64,000 nucleotides of DNA from an uncultured Pelagibacteraceae bacterium (GTDB taxonomy: Bacteria > Pseudomonadota > Alphaproteobacteria > Pelagibacterales > Pelagibacteraceae): NCBI GenBank assembly GCA_902620465.1, contig CACNIF010000002.1, positions 1 to 64,000 of the forward strand, in the 5' to 3' direction. Position 1 is the first letter of the stretch, and each line of letters opens with the position of its first letter. The position numbers and the translations under genes were made by a program. The notes beneath the pieces are model-generated. The model made no database searches. It worked only from the letters and a program-made list of their open reading frames with translations, and was not told the DNA's origin. Below are positions 52,307 through 60,575 of this stretch, in pieces.

Positions 52307-53085
52307 TTTAGTTCTTTAAGCCAATTTTTAAGTTCTAACATTTTTTTTTCTTTAACTGTGACCTGAATTTCTTTTTCAATAAAAGATATGTGATTTTCAA
52401 GATCATTTTCATTTTTGAATACTTTTCTATATTCAATTAATTTTTTTCTTCTAAAATTTATCAAACTTATCATTTTTTCATAAGTTATTTCAGGATGATA
52501 TTGCAAGCCCCAAACTCTAGTTTTATTTATTTGAAAATATAAACTTTGGATTTTATTAATTTTATTAGATGCAAGACAAATACCGTTTTCAGGTATTTTC
52601 ACAACTTCGTCATAATTAAAAGCAGGAGAATTAAATTTTTTTTCTTTATCTTTGTATAACGGATGCTTTAAACCATATTCATTTATTTCAATTTCTTTTG
52701 CAATACCTACATGAGATGTATTGGCTTTTTTTACCTGACCTCCTGCAGCAGTTACAGCCACTTGCATGCCCCAACAAATTCCTAAAATATTTTTAACTTT
52801 ATTTTGACAATTTTTCATAAATTCAATTTGTTTTTTTATTTCTGGAGTATCGTTATAAATATTCAAACTGCTTCCTCCCCAGATTAAACCATCAAAGGTG
52901 TGCAACTTATCGTTGAAACTATCAATATTTTGATCTGATGATGGGTTAACAACATCTATTACTAAATCTTTAGATATATATTTTAAACTTTCCCTTAAAC
53001 TTTCAGTATGAGTTTTAATACCAGCCTCTGTAAAATTCCCGTTTTCCTCAGCTGTATTGCCCTCAACTATTAAAATTTTTTTCAT
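52303..53085 (-). CDS. Type 1 glutamine amidotransferase
   Basis: A 260-residue stand-alone GATase1 domain. The catalytic triad is visible: Cys in [19 protein letters not shown] near residue 101 and His-Glu in [12 protein letters not shown] near 195. The family includes the GMP-synthase-like amidotransferases and gamma-glutamylamine hydrolases such as PuuD. No synthetase partner is nearby. It converges with fhs, overlapping by 4 bases. Confidence 0.88.
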   Translation of the reverse strand: MKKILIVEGNTAEENGNFTEAGIKTHTESLRESLKYISKDLVIDVVNPSSDQNIDSFNDKLHTFDGLIWGGSSLNIYNDTPEIKKQIEFMKNCQNKVKNILGICWGMQVAVTAAGGQVKKANTSHVGIAKEIEINEYGLKHPLYKDKEKKFNSPAFNYDEVVKIPENGICLASNKINKIQSLYFQINKTRVWGLQYHPEITYEKMISLINFRRKKLIEYRKVFKNENDLENHISFIEKEIQVTVKEKKMLELKNWLKELN

Positions 53086-53203
53086 TTAATAAAACATATT
53101 TATTAGACTTTTATAAATTTCTTAGAAAACAATTCCTATTTAAAATTTTATTAACAATCTATAGTTGTAATTGTTTTTTTGTGTGACGATTTTATTTTAC
53201 TTC

Positions 53204-53220
53204 TTAATAATGATTATTAA
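53204..53220. promoter_or_regulatory. Fur-box-like palindrome upstream of the Liv operon
   Basis: TTAATAATGATTATTAA is a perfect 8-1-8 inverted repeat 76 bases before the binding-protein ATG. Its core TAATAATGATTATTA differs from the Fur-type box at 30341-30355 only at the second and the symmetric penultimate base. Such sequence can arise by chance in AT-rich DNA, so its meaning is open. Confidence 0.4.
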
Positions 53221-53263
53221 TTGCAGAAAGCCAAGCTATGTGATTAGATTATATCTTATTAGA

Positions 53264-53284
53264 ATGTTTAACATAACTAAACAT
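53264..53284 (+). promoter_or_regulatory. Inverted repeat just before the Liv binding-protein start
   Basis: ATGTTTA at 53264-53270 pairs with TAAACAT at 53278-53284 around a seven-base loop, ending 2-4 bases before the AAGGGAGG ribosome-binding site. It could be an operator or an mRNA hairpin affecting translation. Confidence 0.35.
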
Positions 53285-53296
53285 AAGGGAGGAATA

Positions 53297-54637
53297 ATGT
53301 TAGCAAAAATAATTAAAAGGCTAACTTCTACTCTAACAGTAGTTATCGCTTTATTTTCTTCACTTACTTTACCTCAAAGTGTATCTGCTGCTGAGACGCA
53401 ATATTTTCCAGTAGCAAGTAGTCGTGTTGGACCTTACTCAGCAATGGGTACAGGTTACTACGGGGCTCAAATTGATTACATGAATTATGTAAACATGACG
53501 GGTGGAGTAAACGGAGTAATGCTTACATGGCAAGAGTGTGAGACGGAATATAACGCTGTTAAAACGGTAGAATGTTACCAAAGACTTTTAGAAAAAGATG
53601 GTCAAAGAATAGTAGTGTTTGATACTTTAGGAACACCAGGAGCATACGCTGTGATTAACCGTATGGCTAAAGACAATGTTGTTTTAGCTCAATATGGTTA
53701 TGGAAGAACTGACGGTGCTGATGGAAGAGTATGGCCTTGGGTATTTAATGCTGCAAGTCACTACTGGTCACAAATAGCAGTTAAACTGAAGTTTATGGCT
53801 CAAGTAGAGGGCGGTATAGATAAGATGAAAGGTAAAAAAATCGTTCACTTACACATCGACTCTGCTTACGGAAGAGAACCACTTCCAGCAATGAGAAAAA
53901 TAACTTCTGATTGGGGAATGAAATTAATTGAAATCTCAATTCCACCTCCAGGATTAGAGCAACAATCTCAATGGCTGCAAATCAGAAAAGAAAAACCTGA
54001 TTGGGTTACTTTCTGGGGAGCGGGTTCTGGAATGAATTCAACAGCAATGACTAACGCTGCTAGAATTAATTTCCCAAGAGATAGAATGATGTATGTAACA
54101 TTCGGTGCTGCCGAAGAGGATATGTATCCAGCAGGTGATGCAGCTAAGGGAACTTATGCTGTTGCAAATGCTTTACCAGGAGAATATCCATTAGTTAAAG
54201 ACATTAAAGATAAAGTATATGGTGCCGGAAAAGGTAACTTAGCTGATCCAAATAGGATTGGTTCCGTTTACTGGAATAGAGGACTAGGTGCTGCCGTTAT
54301 GTGGATTGAGGCGTTAAGAATTGCTCAAAAAATGCATAACAAAGTTGGCAAAGCAGTAACTGGTGCTGAGTTTAGAGATGGTTATGAAAATTTAAACATG
54401 ACTGAAGCTAGACTTACTGAACTTGGAGTTGGAGGAATGTTAGCTCCATTTGCTATTTCATGCGCAAACCATGAAGGTGCCGGTAAATTTGCTGTAATGC
54501 AGTGGGATGGAACTAAATTCAATCAGGTAACTGGTTGGGAAGCTCCAGGTGATCCTGCATTCATTAGAGGTCTTGTAGAGGCATCTGCAGCGAAATTTGC
54601 TAAAGAAAACAACATTACACCGAAAAAATGTGGATAA
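53297..54637 (+). CDS. ABC transporter substrate-binding protein, Liv family
   Basis: The start is the ATG at 53297, preceded by a clear AAGGGAGG site; an upstream ATG at 53171 gives a non-conserved leader. The 446-residue protein has a signal peptide (about residues 1-34, ending LPQSVSAAE) and a type I periplasmic-binding fold: NMTGGVNGVMLTWQECETEY near residue 70 and VVFDTLGTPGAYAVINRMAK near 107. The operon has LivF, G, H and M, so it is a HAAT-type importer. Substrate is unknown: branched-chain or other amino acids, amides or aromatic acids. Confidence 0.88.
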   Translation: MLAKIIKRLTSTLTVVIALFSSLTLPQSVSAAETQYFPVASSRVGPYSAMGTGYYGAQIDYMNYVNMTGGVNGVMLTWQECETEYNAVKTVECYQRLLEKDGQRIVVFDTLGTPGAYAVINRMAKDNVVLAQYGYGRTDGADGRVWPWVFNAASHYWSQIAVKLKFMAQVEGGIDKMKGKKIVHLHIDSAYGREPLPAMRKITSDWGMKLIEISIPPPGLEQQSQWLQIRKEKPDWVTFWGAGSGMNSTAMTNAARINFPRDRMMYVTFGAAEEDMYPAGDAAKGTYAVANALPGEYPLVKDIKDKVYGAGKGNLADPNRIGSVYWNRGLGAAVMWIEALRIAQKMHNKVGKAVTGAEFRDGYENLNMTEARLTELGVGGMLAPFAISCANHEGAGKFAVMQWDGTKFNQVTGWEAPGDPAFIRGLVEASAAKFAKENNITPKKCG

Positions 54638-54665
54638 TTAATTTAGAAATAAATTAATATCTACT

Positions 54666-54708
54666 AAAGGGGGAGTTTAGATAATTAAGTTATTCTAACT
54701 CCCCCTTT
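54666..54708 (+). terminator. Strong hairpin after the Liv binding-protein gene
   Basis: A perfect 12-base-pair stem, arms 54666-54677 (AAAGGGGGAGTT) and 54697-54708, with a loop that adds three more pairs around a bulge. No T run follows (AAATAAAATTT), so it may protect the 3' end of the binding-protein mRNA instead of terminating. The ATPase gene begins 39 bases on. Confidence 0.75.
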
Positions 54709-54746
54709 AAATAAAATTTAATATAAATATAATTGAAAAAAATTTA

Positions 54747-55562
54747 ATGAGCACTTCAACCAACATACTTGATATTAAAAATATCGAAGTAACATATGAT
54801 AATGTTATTTTAGCTTTACATGATGTTTCATTAAAAGTGCCAAAGGGAAAAGTGGTAGCACTACTTGGAGCAAATGGTGCGGGTAAGAGTACAACATTAA
54901 AAGCGGTTTCAACTATGCTAGCCTCAGAAAGAGGTAAAGTAACGAAAGGTACAATAGAATATGATGGCACCTCAATTGAGAAACAAAATCCTTCACAAAT
55001 GGTTGGGCTTGGCATGGTTCAAGTATTAGAGGGCAGAAGATGTTTTGGCCATCTGACTGTAGAGGAAAATATTATTGCTGGGGCATACTCAAGAAAATTA
55101 TCAAAAGGTGATATCAATCAAGAATTAGAAAAAATATATACTTATTTCATAAGATTAAAGGAAAGAAGAAAAAGCCAAGCTGCATTTACATCAGGTGGAG
55201 AGCAACAAATGATAGCAGTTGCAAGAGCTATGATGGCAAAACCTAAAATGCTACTTTTAGACGAACCTACAATGGGTTTGGCACCCCAATTAGTAGCAGA
55301 GATTTTTAACATCGTTAAAGAGCTAAATCAGAAAGAAGGTGTGAGTATTTTACTAGCTGAGCAGAATACCAATGTTGCACTGAAAAATTCAGATTATGGC
55401 TATATTATTGAAACAGGCAGAGTTATGCTAGATGGCACAGCCCAAAGTTTACTGAGTAATGATCAGGTGAAAGAATTATATTTAGGTATTTCAAAGAAAG
55501 GTAGAAAAAATTTTAGAGATGTACTTAAAGAAGAAAGTTTAACAAAGAAAAAAATTAATTAA
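54747..55562 (+). CDS. livF: Branched-chain amino acid-type ABC transporter ATPase
   Basis: A 271-residue ATPase with Walker A LLGANGAGKSTTLKAVSTML near residue 38, signature TSGGEQQMIAVARAMM near 152, and Walker B LLLDEPTMGLAPQLV near 172, the standard LivF form. The C-terminus carries a basic extension after residue 245. It starts about 110 bases after the binding-protein stop, beyond the hairpin. Confidence 0.94.
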   Translation: MSTSTNILDIKNIEVTYDNVILALHDVSLKVPKGKVVALLGANGAGKSTTLKAVSTMLASERGKVTKGTIEYDGTSIEKQNPSQMVGLGMVQVLEGRRCFGHLTVEENIIAGAYSRKLSKGDINQELEKIYTYFIRLKERRKSQAAFTSGGEQQMIAVARAMMAKPKMLLLDEPTMGLAPQLVAEIFNIVKELNQKEGVSILLAEQNTNVALKNSDYGYIIETGRVMLDGTAQSLLSNDQVKELYLGISKKGRKNFRDVLKEESLTKKKIN

Positions 55563-55564
55563 AG

Positions 55565-56359
55565 ATGACAATTGAGAGAAAATTTAAAATAGGTAAACCA
55601 ATATTAGAGGTAAAAAATATTTCCCTTTCTTTTGGTGGTGTTAAAGCAATAACTGATACCTCATTCGATGTACTTAAGCACGAGGTAAGGGCTATAATTG
55701 GACCTAATGGAGCTGGAAAAAGCTCAATGCTGAATTGTATAAATGGAATTTATAAGCCTCAACAAGGAACAGTTTCTTTTAAAGGAAAAGAAATTCCAAA
55801 TATTACTCCCAATCTCATGGCACAAATGGGCCTTTCTAGAACATTTCAAAACTTAGCTCTATTTAAAAGAATGTCAGTTCTGGATAATATTTTAGTAGGC
55901 CGAAAGCTTCACACGAAAACCAATTTTCTTGAAGTCGCTTTTCAACTACCTAAAGTTAAAAAAGAAGAAAAGATTAATAGAGAAAGATCTGAAGAAATAA
56001 TCAGTTTTTTAGAAATAGAAGATATTAAAGATACGCCAGTTGGAAAACTTCCTTACGGATTACAAAAGAAAGTAGAATTAGGTCGTGCTCTTGCAACTGA
56101 CTCGTCTGTAATTTTACTAGATGAGCCTATGGCTGGAATGAATGTTGAAGAAAAAAGGGACATGTGTAGATTTATTTTAAAAGTAAATGATGAACTTGGC
56201 ACAACTATGGTTCTTATTGAGCATGACATGGGAGTAGTCATGGATATATCTGACAGAGTTGTAGTGCTTGATTATGGTAAAGTTATTGGCGATGGTACGC
56301 CTGATGAAGTAAGATCAAATCAAAAAGTAATAGATGCTTACTTAGGAGTAGAACACTAG
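55565..56359 (+). CDS. livG: Branched-chain amino acid-type ABC transporter ATPase
   Basis: A 264-residue ATPase with Walker A GPNGAGKSSMLNCINGIYKP near residue 47, a signature that reads LPYGLQKKVELGRALA as usual for LivG, Walker B VILLDEPMAGMN near 180, and IEHDMGVVMDISDRVVVLDY near 219. It starts two bases after the livF stop. Together with LivF it forms the heterodimeric motor. Confidence 0.95.
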   Translation: MTIERKFKIGKPILEVKNISLSFGGVKAITDTSFDVLKHEVRAIIGPNGAGKSSMLNCINGIYKPQQGTVSFKGKEIPNITPNLMAQMGLSRTFQNLALFKRMSVLDNILVGRKLHTKTNFLEVAFQLPKVKKEEKINRERSEEIISFLEIEDIKDTPVGKLPYGLQKKVELGRALATDSSVILLDEPMAGMNVEEKRDMCRFILKVNDELGTTMVLIEHDMGVVMDISDRVVVLDYGKVIGDGTPDEVRSNQKVIDAYLGVEH

Positions 56360-56368
56360 GATAAAAAT

Positions 56369-57277
56369 ATGGTTGAAGAATTATTATTTTTTATGGAAGT
56401 TTTAGTTGGTGGTTTGCTTGCTGGAACTATGTACTCATTGGTAGCTTTAGGATTTGTTCTTATTTTTAAAGCTTCAGCGACGTTTAACTTTTCTCAAGGA
56501 GCTATGGTTTTCTTCTCAGTTCTTGCTTTTGTTGGATTTATGCAAGACTTCAATATACCTTTCGTGCTTGCATTTATTTTGGCTGCCCTTTTGATGGTAG
56601 TGGTAGGCTTGTGCACTGAAAGATTTGTTTTAAGACCTTTAATGAACGCTAGCGAAGATACCGTATTAATGGCTACAATCGGTTTAGGATATGTTTTGGA
56701 AGGCTTGGCTCAAGCAGCATGGGGAGTAGAAGTAAGAAGATTAGATTTAGGTATAGGAGATTTTCCAGTGCCGTGGATTGCTGATAACTTAAAATTATTT
56801 ATTAGTGCTCTTGATATTACTGCAGGACTTGTTGCAGCTATAATGATTATTGGTTTATTCCTTCTATTTAAATATACAAAAATTGGTCTGGGTTTGAGAG
56901 CTGTTGCAGATGATGCGGGCGCCGCAAGTTCAATAGGAATTCCTTTAAAACATATTATGTTATTAGTTTGGTCTGCTGCTGGAGTTGTGGCATTAGTTGC
57001 AGGATGTATGTGGGGTGCAAGAGCTGGTGTTCAATTTGCCCTTGTTGATCTAGCTCTAAAAGCTTTACCAGTTTTAATTATAGGTGGTTTCTCATCTATT
57101 CCAGGTGCAATTATTGGTGGCTTGATCATTGGTGCAGTAGAGAAAGTTTTAGAGGTATACATTGGACCGTTTTTTGGAGGCGCAATTGAAGGTTGGGCTC
57201 CTTACGTCTTAGCAATATTCTTTTTATTATATAGACCGGAAGGTTTATTTGGAGAAAAAATTATTAGGAGAGTTTAA
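56369..57277 (+). CDS. livH: Branched-chain amino acid-type ABC transporter permease LivH
   Basis: A 302-residue permease with about eight transmembrane helices. Signatures: MYSLVALGFVLIFKASATFN and FSQGAMVFFSVLAF near residue 20-50, and RAVADDAGAASSIGIP near 185 as the cytoplasmic coupling loop, with GGFSSIPGAIIGGLIIGAVE near 252. Together with LivM it forms the membrane channel. Confidence 0.95.
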   Translation: MVEELLFFMEVLVGGLLAGTMYSLVALGFVLIFKASATFNFSQGAMVFFSVLAFVGFMQDFNIPFVLAFILAALLMVVVGLCTERFVLRPLMNASEDTVLMATIGLGYVLEGLAQAAWGVEVRRLDLGIGDFPVPWIADNLKLFISALDITAGLVAAIMIIGLFLLFKYTKIGLGLRAVADDAGAASSIGIPLKHIMLLVWSAAGVVALVAGCMWGARAGVQFALVDLALKALPVLIIGGFSSIPGAIIGGLIIGAVEKVLEVYIGPFFGGAIEGWAPYVLAIFFLLYRPEGLFGEKIIRRV

Positions 57278-57280
57278 TTT

Positions 57281-58348
57281 ATGATGAAACCAGTATTTAT
57301 GACTTATACAAAAAAAGACCTAATTAACTTAGCTGTTTGTATGGTTCTGAGTGTATTAGTAATACCATCATTTATTACAACAGAATATTGGTACACTTCT
57401 ATATTAATACCTTGGCTTTGCTTAGCTCTAGCTACAATCGGACAGCAAATAGTTATGGGTTACACAGGACAATTAGCTTTAGGTGCCGCTGGCTTTATGG
57501 CTGCAGGTGCTTTTGCGATGTTTAACCTTATTTTACGAGTGCCTGATTTAGGTTTCGTCGGTTCATTAATAGTGTCAGGTTTGATTGCTGCCGCTTTTGG
57601 AATTTTATTTGGTTTACCAAGTCTAAAAGTAAGAGGAATTTATCTGATGGTAGCAACATTGGCCTCACAGTTTTTTATTATATGGATGATAGATAAATTT
57701 GGTTGGTTTAAAAACTACGACTCATCAGGAATTATAACTGCTCAAGACATAGTTATCTTAGGAAAACCATTTACAACACCATTAGCTATGTATTTTGTAT
57801 GTCTTGCCGTTACAACAGTTTTAACTTTACTCGCGATGAATATGGCTAGAGGTAGCACGGGTAGGAATTGGATGGCAGTTAGAGATATGGATATCGCTGC
57901 GGAATCAATGGGAGTTTCGTTATTAAGAACAAAAGTACAGGCCTTTGCAATCAGTGCATTTTATTGTGGAGTTGCAGGTGCACTTTTTGCATTTTGTTAT
58001 TTAAAATCTTTAGAACCAGTTGCTTTTGATATTAAATTATCTTTTAAGATATTATTCATGTGTATTTTAGGTGGACTTGGTACAATTAATGGTGCTTTTA
58101 TTGGTGCAGCGTTTATTCTACTTTTTCCAGTTCTTCTTAATGCCATTGGTAATAATGTTTTTCATGGTGCCATTGATGCTACAATTATATCCTCAATTGA
58201 ACAGGTAATATTTGGTGGGTTGATGATTATTTTCATGATCTATGAACCTTTGGGAATGGCAAAATTATGGGAAAATATAAAACAGAAATGGAAGACAAAA
58301 ATCCCATCGTCTACAAATTTAAAGTCTTCTCTTGGTAAAAAGACCTAG
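57281..58348 (+). CDS. livM: Branched-chain amino acid-type ABC transporter permease LivM
   Basis: A 355-residue permease with about nine helices and the LivM signature QQIVMGYTGQLALGAAGFMA near residue 64, LPSLKVRGIYLMVATLASQF near 112, the coupling loop MAVRDMDIAAESMGVSLLRT near 195, and LGGLGTINGAFIGAAF near 262. It starts three bases after livH. A Lys-rich tail ends the protein. Confidence 0.95.
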   Translation: MMKPVFMTYTKKDLINLAVCMVLSVLVIPSFITTEYWYTSILIPWLCLALATIGQQIVMGYTGQLALGAAGFMAAGAFAMFNLILRVPDLGFVGSLIVSGLIAAAFGILFGLPSLKVRGIYLMVATLASQFFIIWMIDKFGWFKNYDSSGIITAQDIVILGKPFTTPLAMYFVCLAVTTVLTLLAMNMARGSTGRNWMAVRDMDIAAESMGVSLLRTKVQAFAISAFYCGVAGALFAFCYLKSLEPVAFDIKLSFKILFMCILGGLGTINGAFIGAAFILLFPVLLNAIGNNVFHGAIDATIISSIEQVIFGGLMIIFMIYEPLGMAKLWENIKQKWKTKIPSSTNLKSSLGKKT

Positions 58349-58351
58349 AAA

Positions 58352-58435
58352 GTGGATAAAAAAAAATTAATTTTCGCGTTGATAGTAGGAATTATCATCG
58401 GATTGCTTGTAGAAAATAACTTTTTGATCGGTTAA
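58352..58435 (+). CDS. 27-residue single-pass membrane peptide, GTG start
   Basis: A short frame starting GTG three bases after livM and ending at 58435, overlapping the stop of the convergent GpsA-like gene by 4 bases. The product DKKKLIFALIVGIIIGLLVE... is a basic N-terminus plus one apolar helix, with a GxxxG-like IVGIIIG pattern. It may be the last gene of the Liv operon or chance; the stop overlap with a real gene is typical of true genes here. Confidence 0.42.
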   Translation: MDKKKLIFALIVGIIIGLLVENNFLIG

Positions 58436-59382
58436 ATTTTTTTATTGTATAGTATCGTCTTTAGCAAATGAGCCATAAGTGGTATATTTTTTTTATTAAT
58501 TTTTTTTAGGATATAAGGAGCAATCTCTCTAGCTAATTGCTCACCTTCCACTGTATCTTTTGGCATAAACTTTTTTTTGGCTGCTGCAAATGTAAAACCT
58601 TTACCCAAATACTCTCCCATTTTGCTATTTCTTCCTCCAACAGCACTCACATAAAGATCACCAATACCAGCTAGACCTAATATAGTTGTTTGATCGCCTT
58701 TGAAATATTTTATTAAAAATTTCATCTCATTTACACTTTTTTGGAATAAGTCTGATGAAGAATTTAAATTTTGACCTGAACCTATAACCATTGCATATAT
58801 ATTCTTAATTGCTGAGCAAATTTCTACTCCGACAACATCTTTAGAAAATTCTGTTAGATAGTATTTGGTAGATATTTGTTTTCCAATCCATTTAGCTATT
58901 TTGATATTCTTATTTGCTATTACTACGCTTGTCTTATTTTTTCTTGCTAATTCTTTAGCCAGACAAGGTCCTTTTAAAACTGATACATTTGCAACATTAT
59001 AATTATTTTTGAGTAACCCTGAAATAGTTAAGAGTTTTTTTCTTTTTTTGTCATATTTTAGTCCTTTAGTAAGAACTAGTAATGGTGTTTTTATTTTTAA
59101 GTCTTTCAACTCCTTTCCAATAAAATCAATTCCCGCAAGACTTAAGGCAATAACAATTAAATCAAATTTTTCCTTTAAAATATCTTTTGAATATTTTCTA
59201 TACTGTAACTTTTTTGGAAGATTAAGTTTTAGTGAGGGGTGAAATTTTTGCTTTGATGATAAGTTTTTAATAAAAATTTTATTATATGGTTCTGTAATAG
59301 TAACTTTATTATTATTTTCCAAACACGGAACTGAAAAAGCAGAACCCATTGCACCACCACCAATAATTAATATTTTTTTCAT
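58432..59382 (-). CDS. gpsA: NAD(P)-dependent glycerol-3-phosphate dehydrogenase-like protein
   Basis: A 316-residue protein with the Rossmann motif KKILIIGGGAMGSAFSVPCL, a GPCLAKELARKNKT segment near residue 137 where GpsA has GPSFAxEV, VEICSAIKNIYAM near 186 with the catalytic Lys, and GLAGIGDLYVSAVGGRNSKM near 235. These fit GpsA, which makes sn-glycerol-3-phosphate for phospholipids, but the coenzyme loop GGGAMGSA differs from the usual GxGxWGTALA, so a paralogue with a related substrate cannot be ruled out. Confidence 0.82.
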   Translation of the reverse strand: MKKILIIGGGAMGSAFSVPCLENNNKVTITEPYNKIFIKNLSSKQKFHPSLKLNLPKKLQYRKYSKDILKEKFDLIVIALSLAGIDFIGKELKDLKIKTPLLVLTKGLKYDKKRKKLLTISGLLKNNYNVANVSVLKGPCLAKELARKNKTSVVIANKNIKIAKWIGKQISTKYYLTEFSKDVVGVEICSAIKNIYAMVIGSGQNLNSSSDLFQKSVNEMKFLIKYFKGDQTTILGLAGIGDLYVSAVGGRNSKMGEYLGKGFTFAAAKKKFMPKDTVEGEQLAREIAPYILKKINKKNIPLMAHLLKTILYNKKI

Positions 59383-59448
59383 ATAGTTTTTCTTTGTACA
59401 AATATTAATATAGGTTTATTTATAGTTTGAATATAAAAAAAATTTAAA

Positions 59449-60570
59449 ATGAAAAATTTCAAATGGAAATACTCCAAATTTTTATTAAATAAAAACTTTC
59501 AATTTAGTAGAAACTATGTCCTAAAATATTTACCATCAAATTTATTGGTCAATTCTCACAAAAGTATATCTAAATGGAAAGGATATAATCCAACTCCTTT
59601 ATTGAAATTAAATAAATTAAATAAAAAACTTCAGCTTAAGAATATATTTTACAAAGACGAATCGAAACGATTTCACTTAAAATCCTTTAAAGCACTTGGT
59701 GGTGCCTATGCAGTAGAAAAAATTTCAAAAAAAACTAACAAAATAATTGTTTCATCAGCAACAGCTGGCAATCATGGGAGATCAGTAGCTTGGGGGGCAA
59801 AAAGACTAAAATTGCAGTGTAAAATTTTTGTTAGTCAATACGTGAGTGAAACAAGAGTAAAAGAAATTAAAAAATTTGGCGCTGAAGTAATAAGAGTAAG
59901 GGGAAATTACGAAGCATCCTTAAAAGAATGCCAATTACTCTCAAAACAAAATAACTGGAAAATTGTTCAAGATGTATCTACAAAAAATTATAAGTATATT
60001 CCTCAATTAACAATGGCAGGATACTCTATCTTAATTAAAGAAATTTCTAATCAAACTAATCAGTATATTACTCATATTTTTCTTCAAGCGGGTGTTGGTG
60101 GTTTGGCTGCAGGTTTGGTTGCTGGAGTAGCAAAATATTTTAAAAAAATTCCAAAAATAATTATCGTTGAACCAGATAGAGCCGATTGTGTTCTTCAAAG
60201 TATTAAAAATAATAAGTTAAAAAAAATAAGAATCAAAAAAGAGAGCATTATGGGTGGTATGTCTTGCAATGAAATGTCTCTTGTGCCTTGGCAAATATTA
60301 AAAAAAGCTAGTAATTGTTGTGTATCAATTTCAGATAAAAATGTAGCTAAAACAGTAGCTGGTTTAAAAGATAAAAAATTCAGCAAAACTTCAATTGTAG
60401 GTGGTGAATGCGCTACTCCAGGAATTATTGCTTTGGTTGGAATATGCAATAACAAAAAGGCAAGAAAATTTATTAACCTTGATGAAAATTCTAATGTTTT
60501 AGTTATTGGATGCGAAGGTAATGCAGATGTTAAACTCTACAAACAACTGCTATCTAAAGGTAGAAAATAA
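59449..60570 (+). CDS. PLP-dependent diaminopropionate ammonia-lyase-like protein
   Basis: A 373-residue fold-type II PLP enzyme. The PLP Lys lies in FYKDESKRFHLKSFKALGGAY near residue 65-85, the motif of diaminopropionate ammonia-lyase (DpaL) more than of threonine dehydratase (SFKxRGA). SSATAGNHGRSVAWGAKRL near 103 and QAGVGGLAAGLVAGVA near 208 (Gly-rich phosphate loop) follow. DpaL turns 2,3-diaminopropionate into pyruvate and two ammonia; the length is slightly below the usual 400. Related hydroxyamino-acid lyases are the alternative. Confidence 0.8.
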   Translation: MKNFKWKYSKFLLNKNFQFSRNYVLKYLPSNLLVNSHKSISKWKGYNPTPLLKLNKLNKKLQLKNIFYKDESKRFHLKSFKALGGAYAVEKISKKTNKIIVSSATAGNHGRSVAWGAKRLKLQCKIFVSQYVSETRVKEIKKFGAEVIRVRGNYEASLKECQLLSKQNNWKIVQDVSTKNYKYIPQLTMAGYSILIKEISNQTNQYITHIFLQAGVGGLAAGLVAGVAKYFKKIPKIIIVEPDRADCVLQSIKNNKLKKIRIKKESIMGGMSCNEMSLVPWQILKKASNCCVSISDKNVAKTVAGLKDKKFSKTSIVGGECATPGIIALVGICNNKKARKFINLDENSNVLVIGCEGNADVKLYKQLLSKGRK

Positions 60571-60575
60571 TTTTT

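Noticed and set aside
53171..53296. Upstream ATG for the Liv binding protein
   Set aside because: The leader would place a second hydrophobic stretch in front of a proper signal peptide; ATG 53297 has a strong ribosome-binding site.
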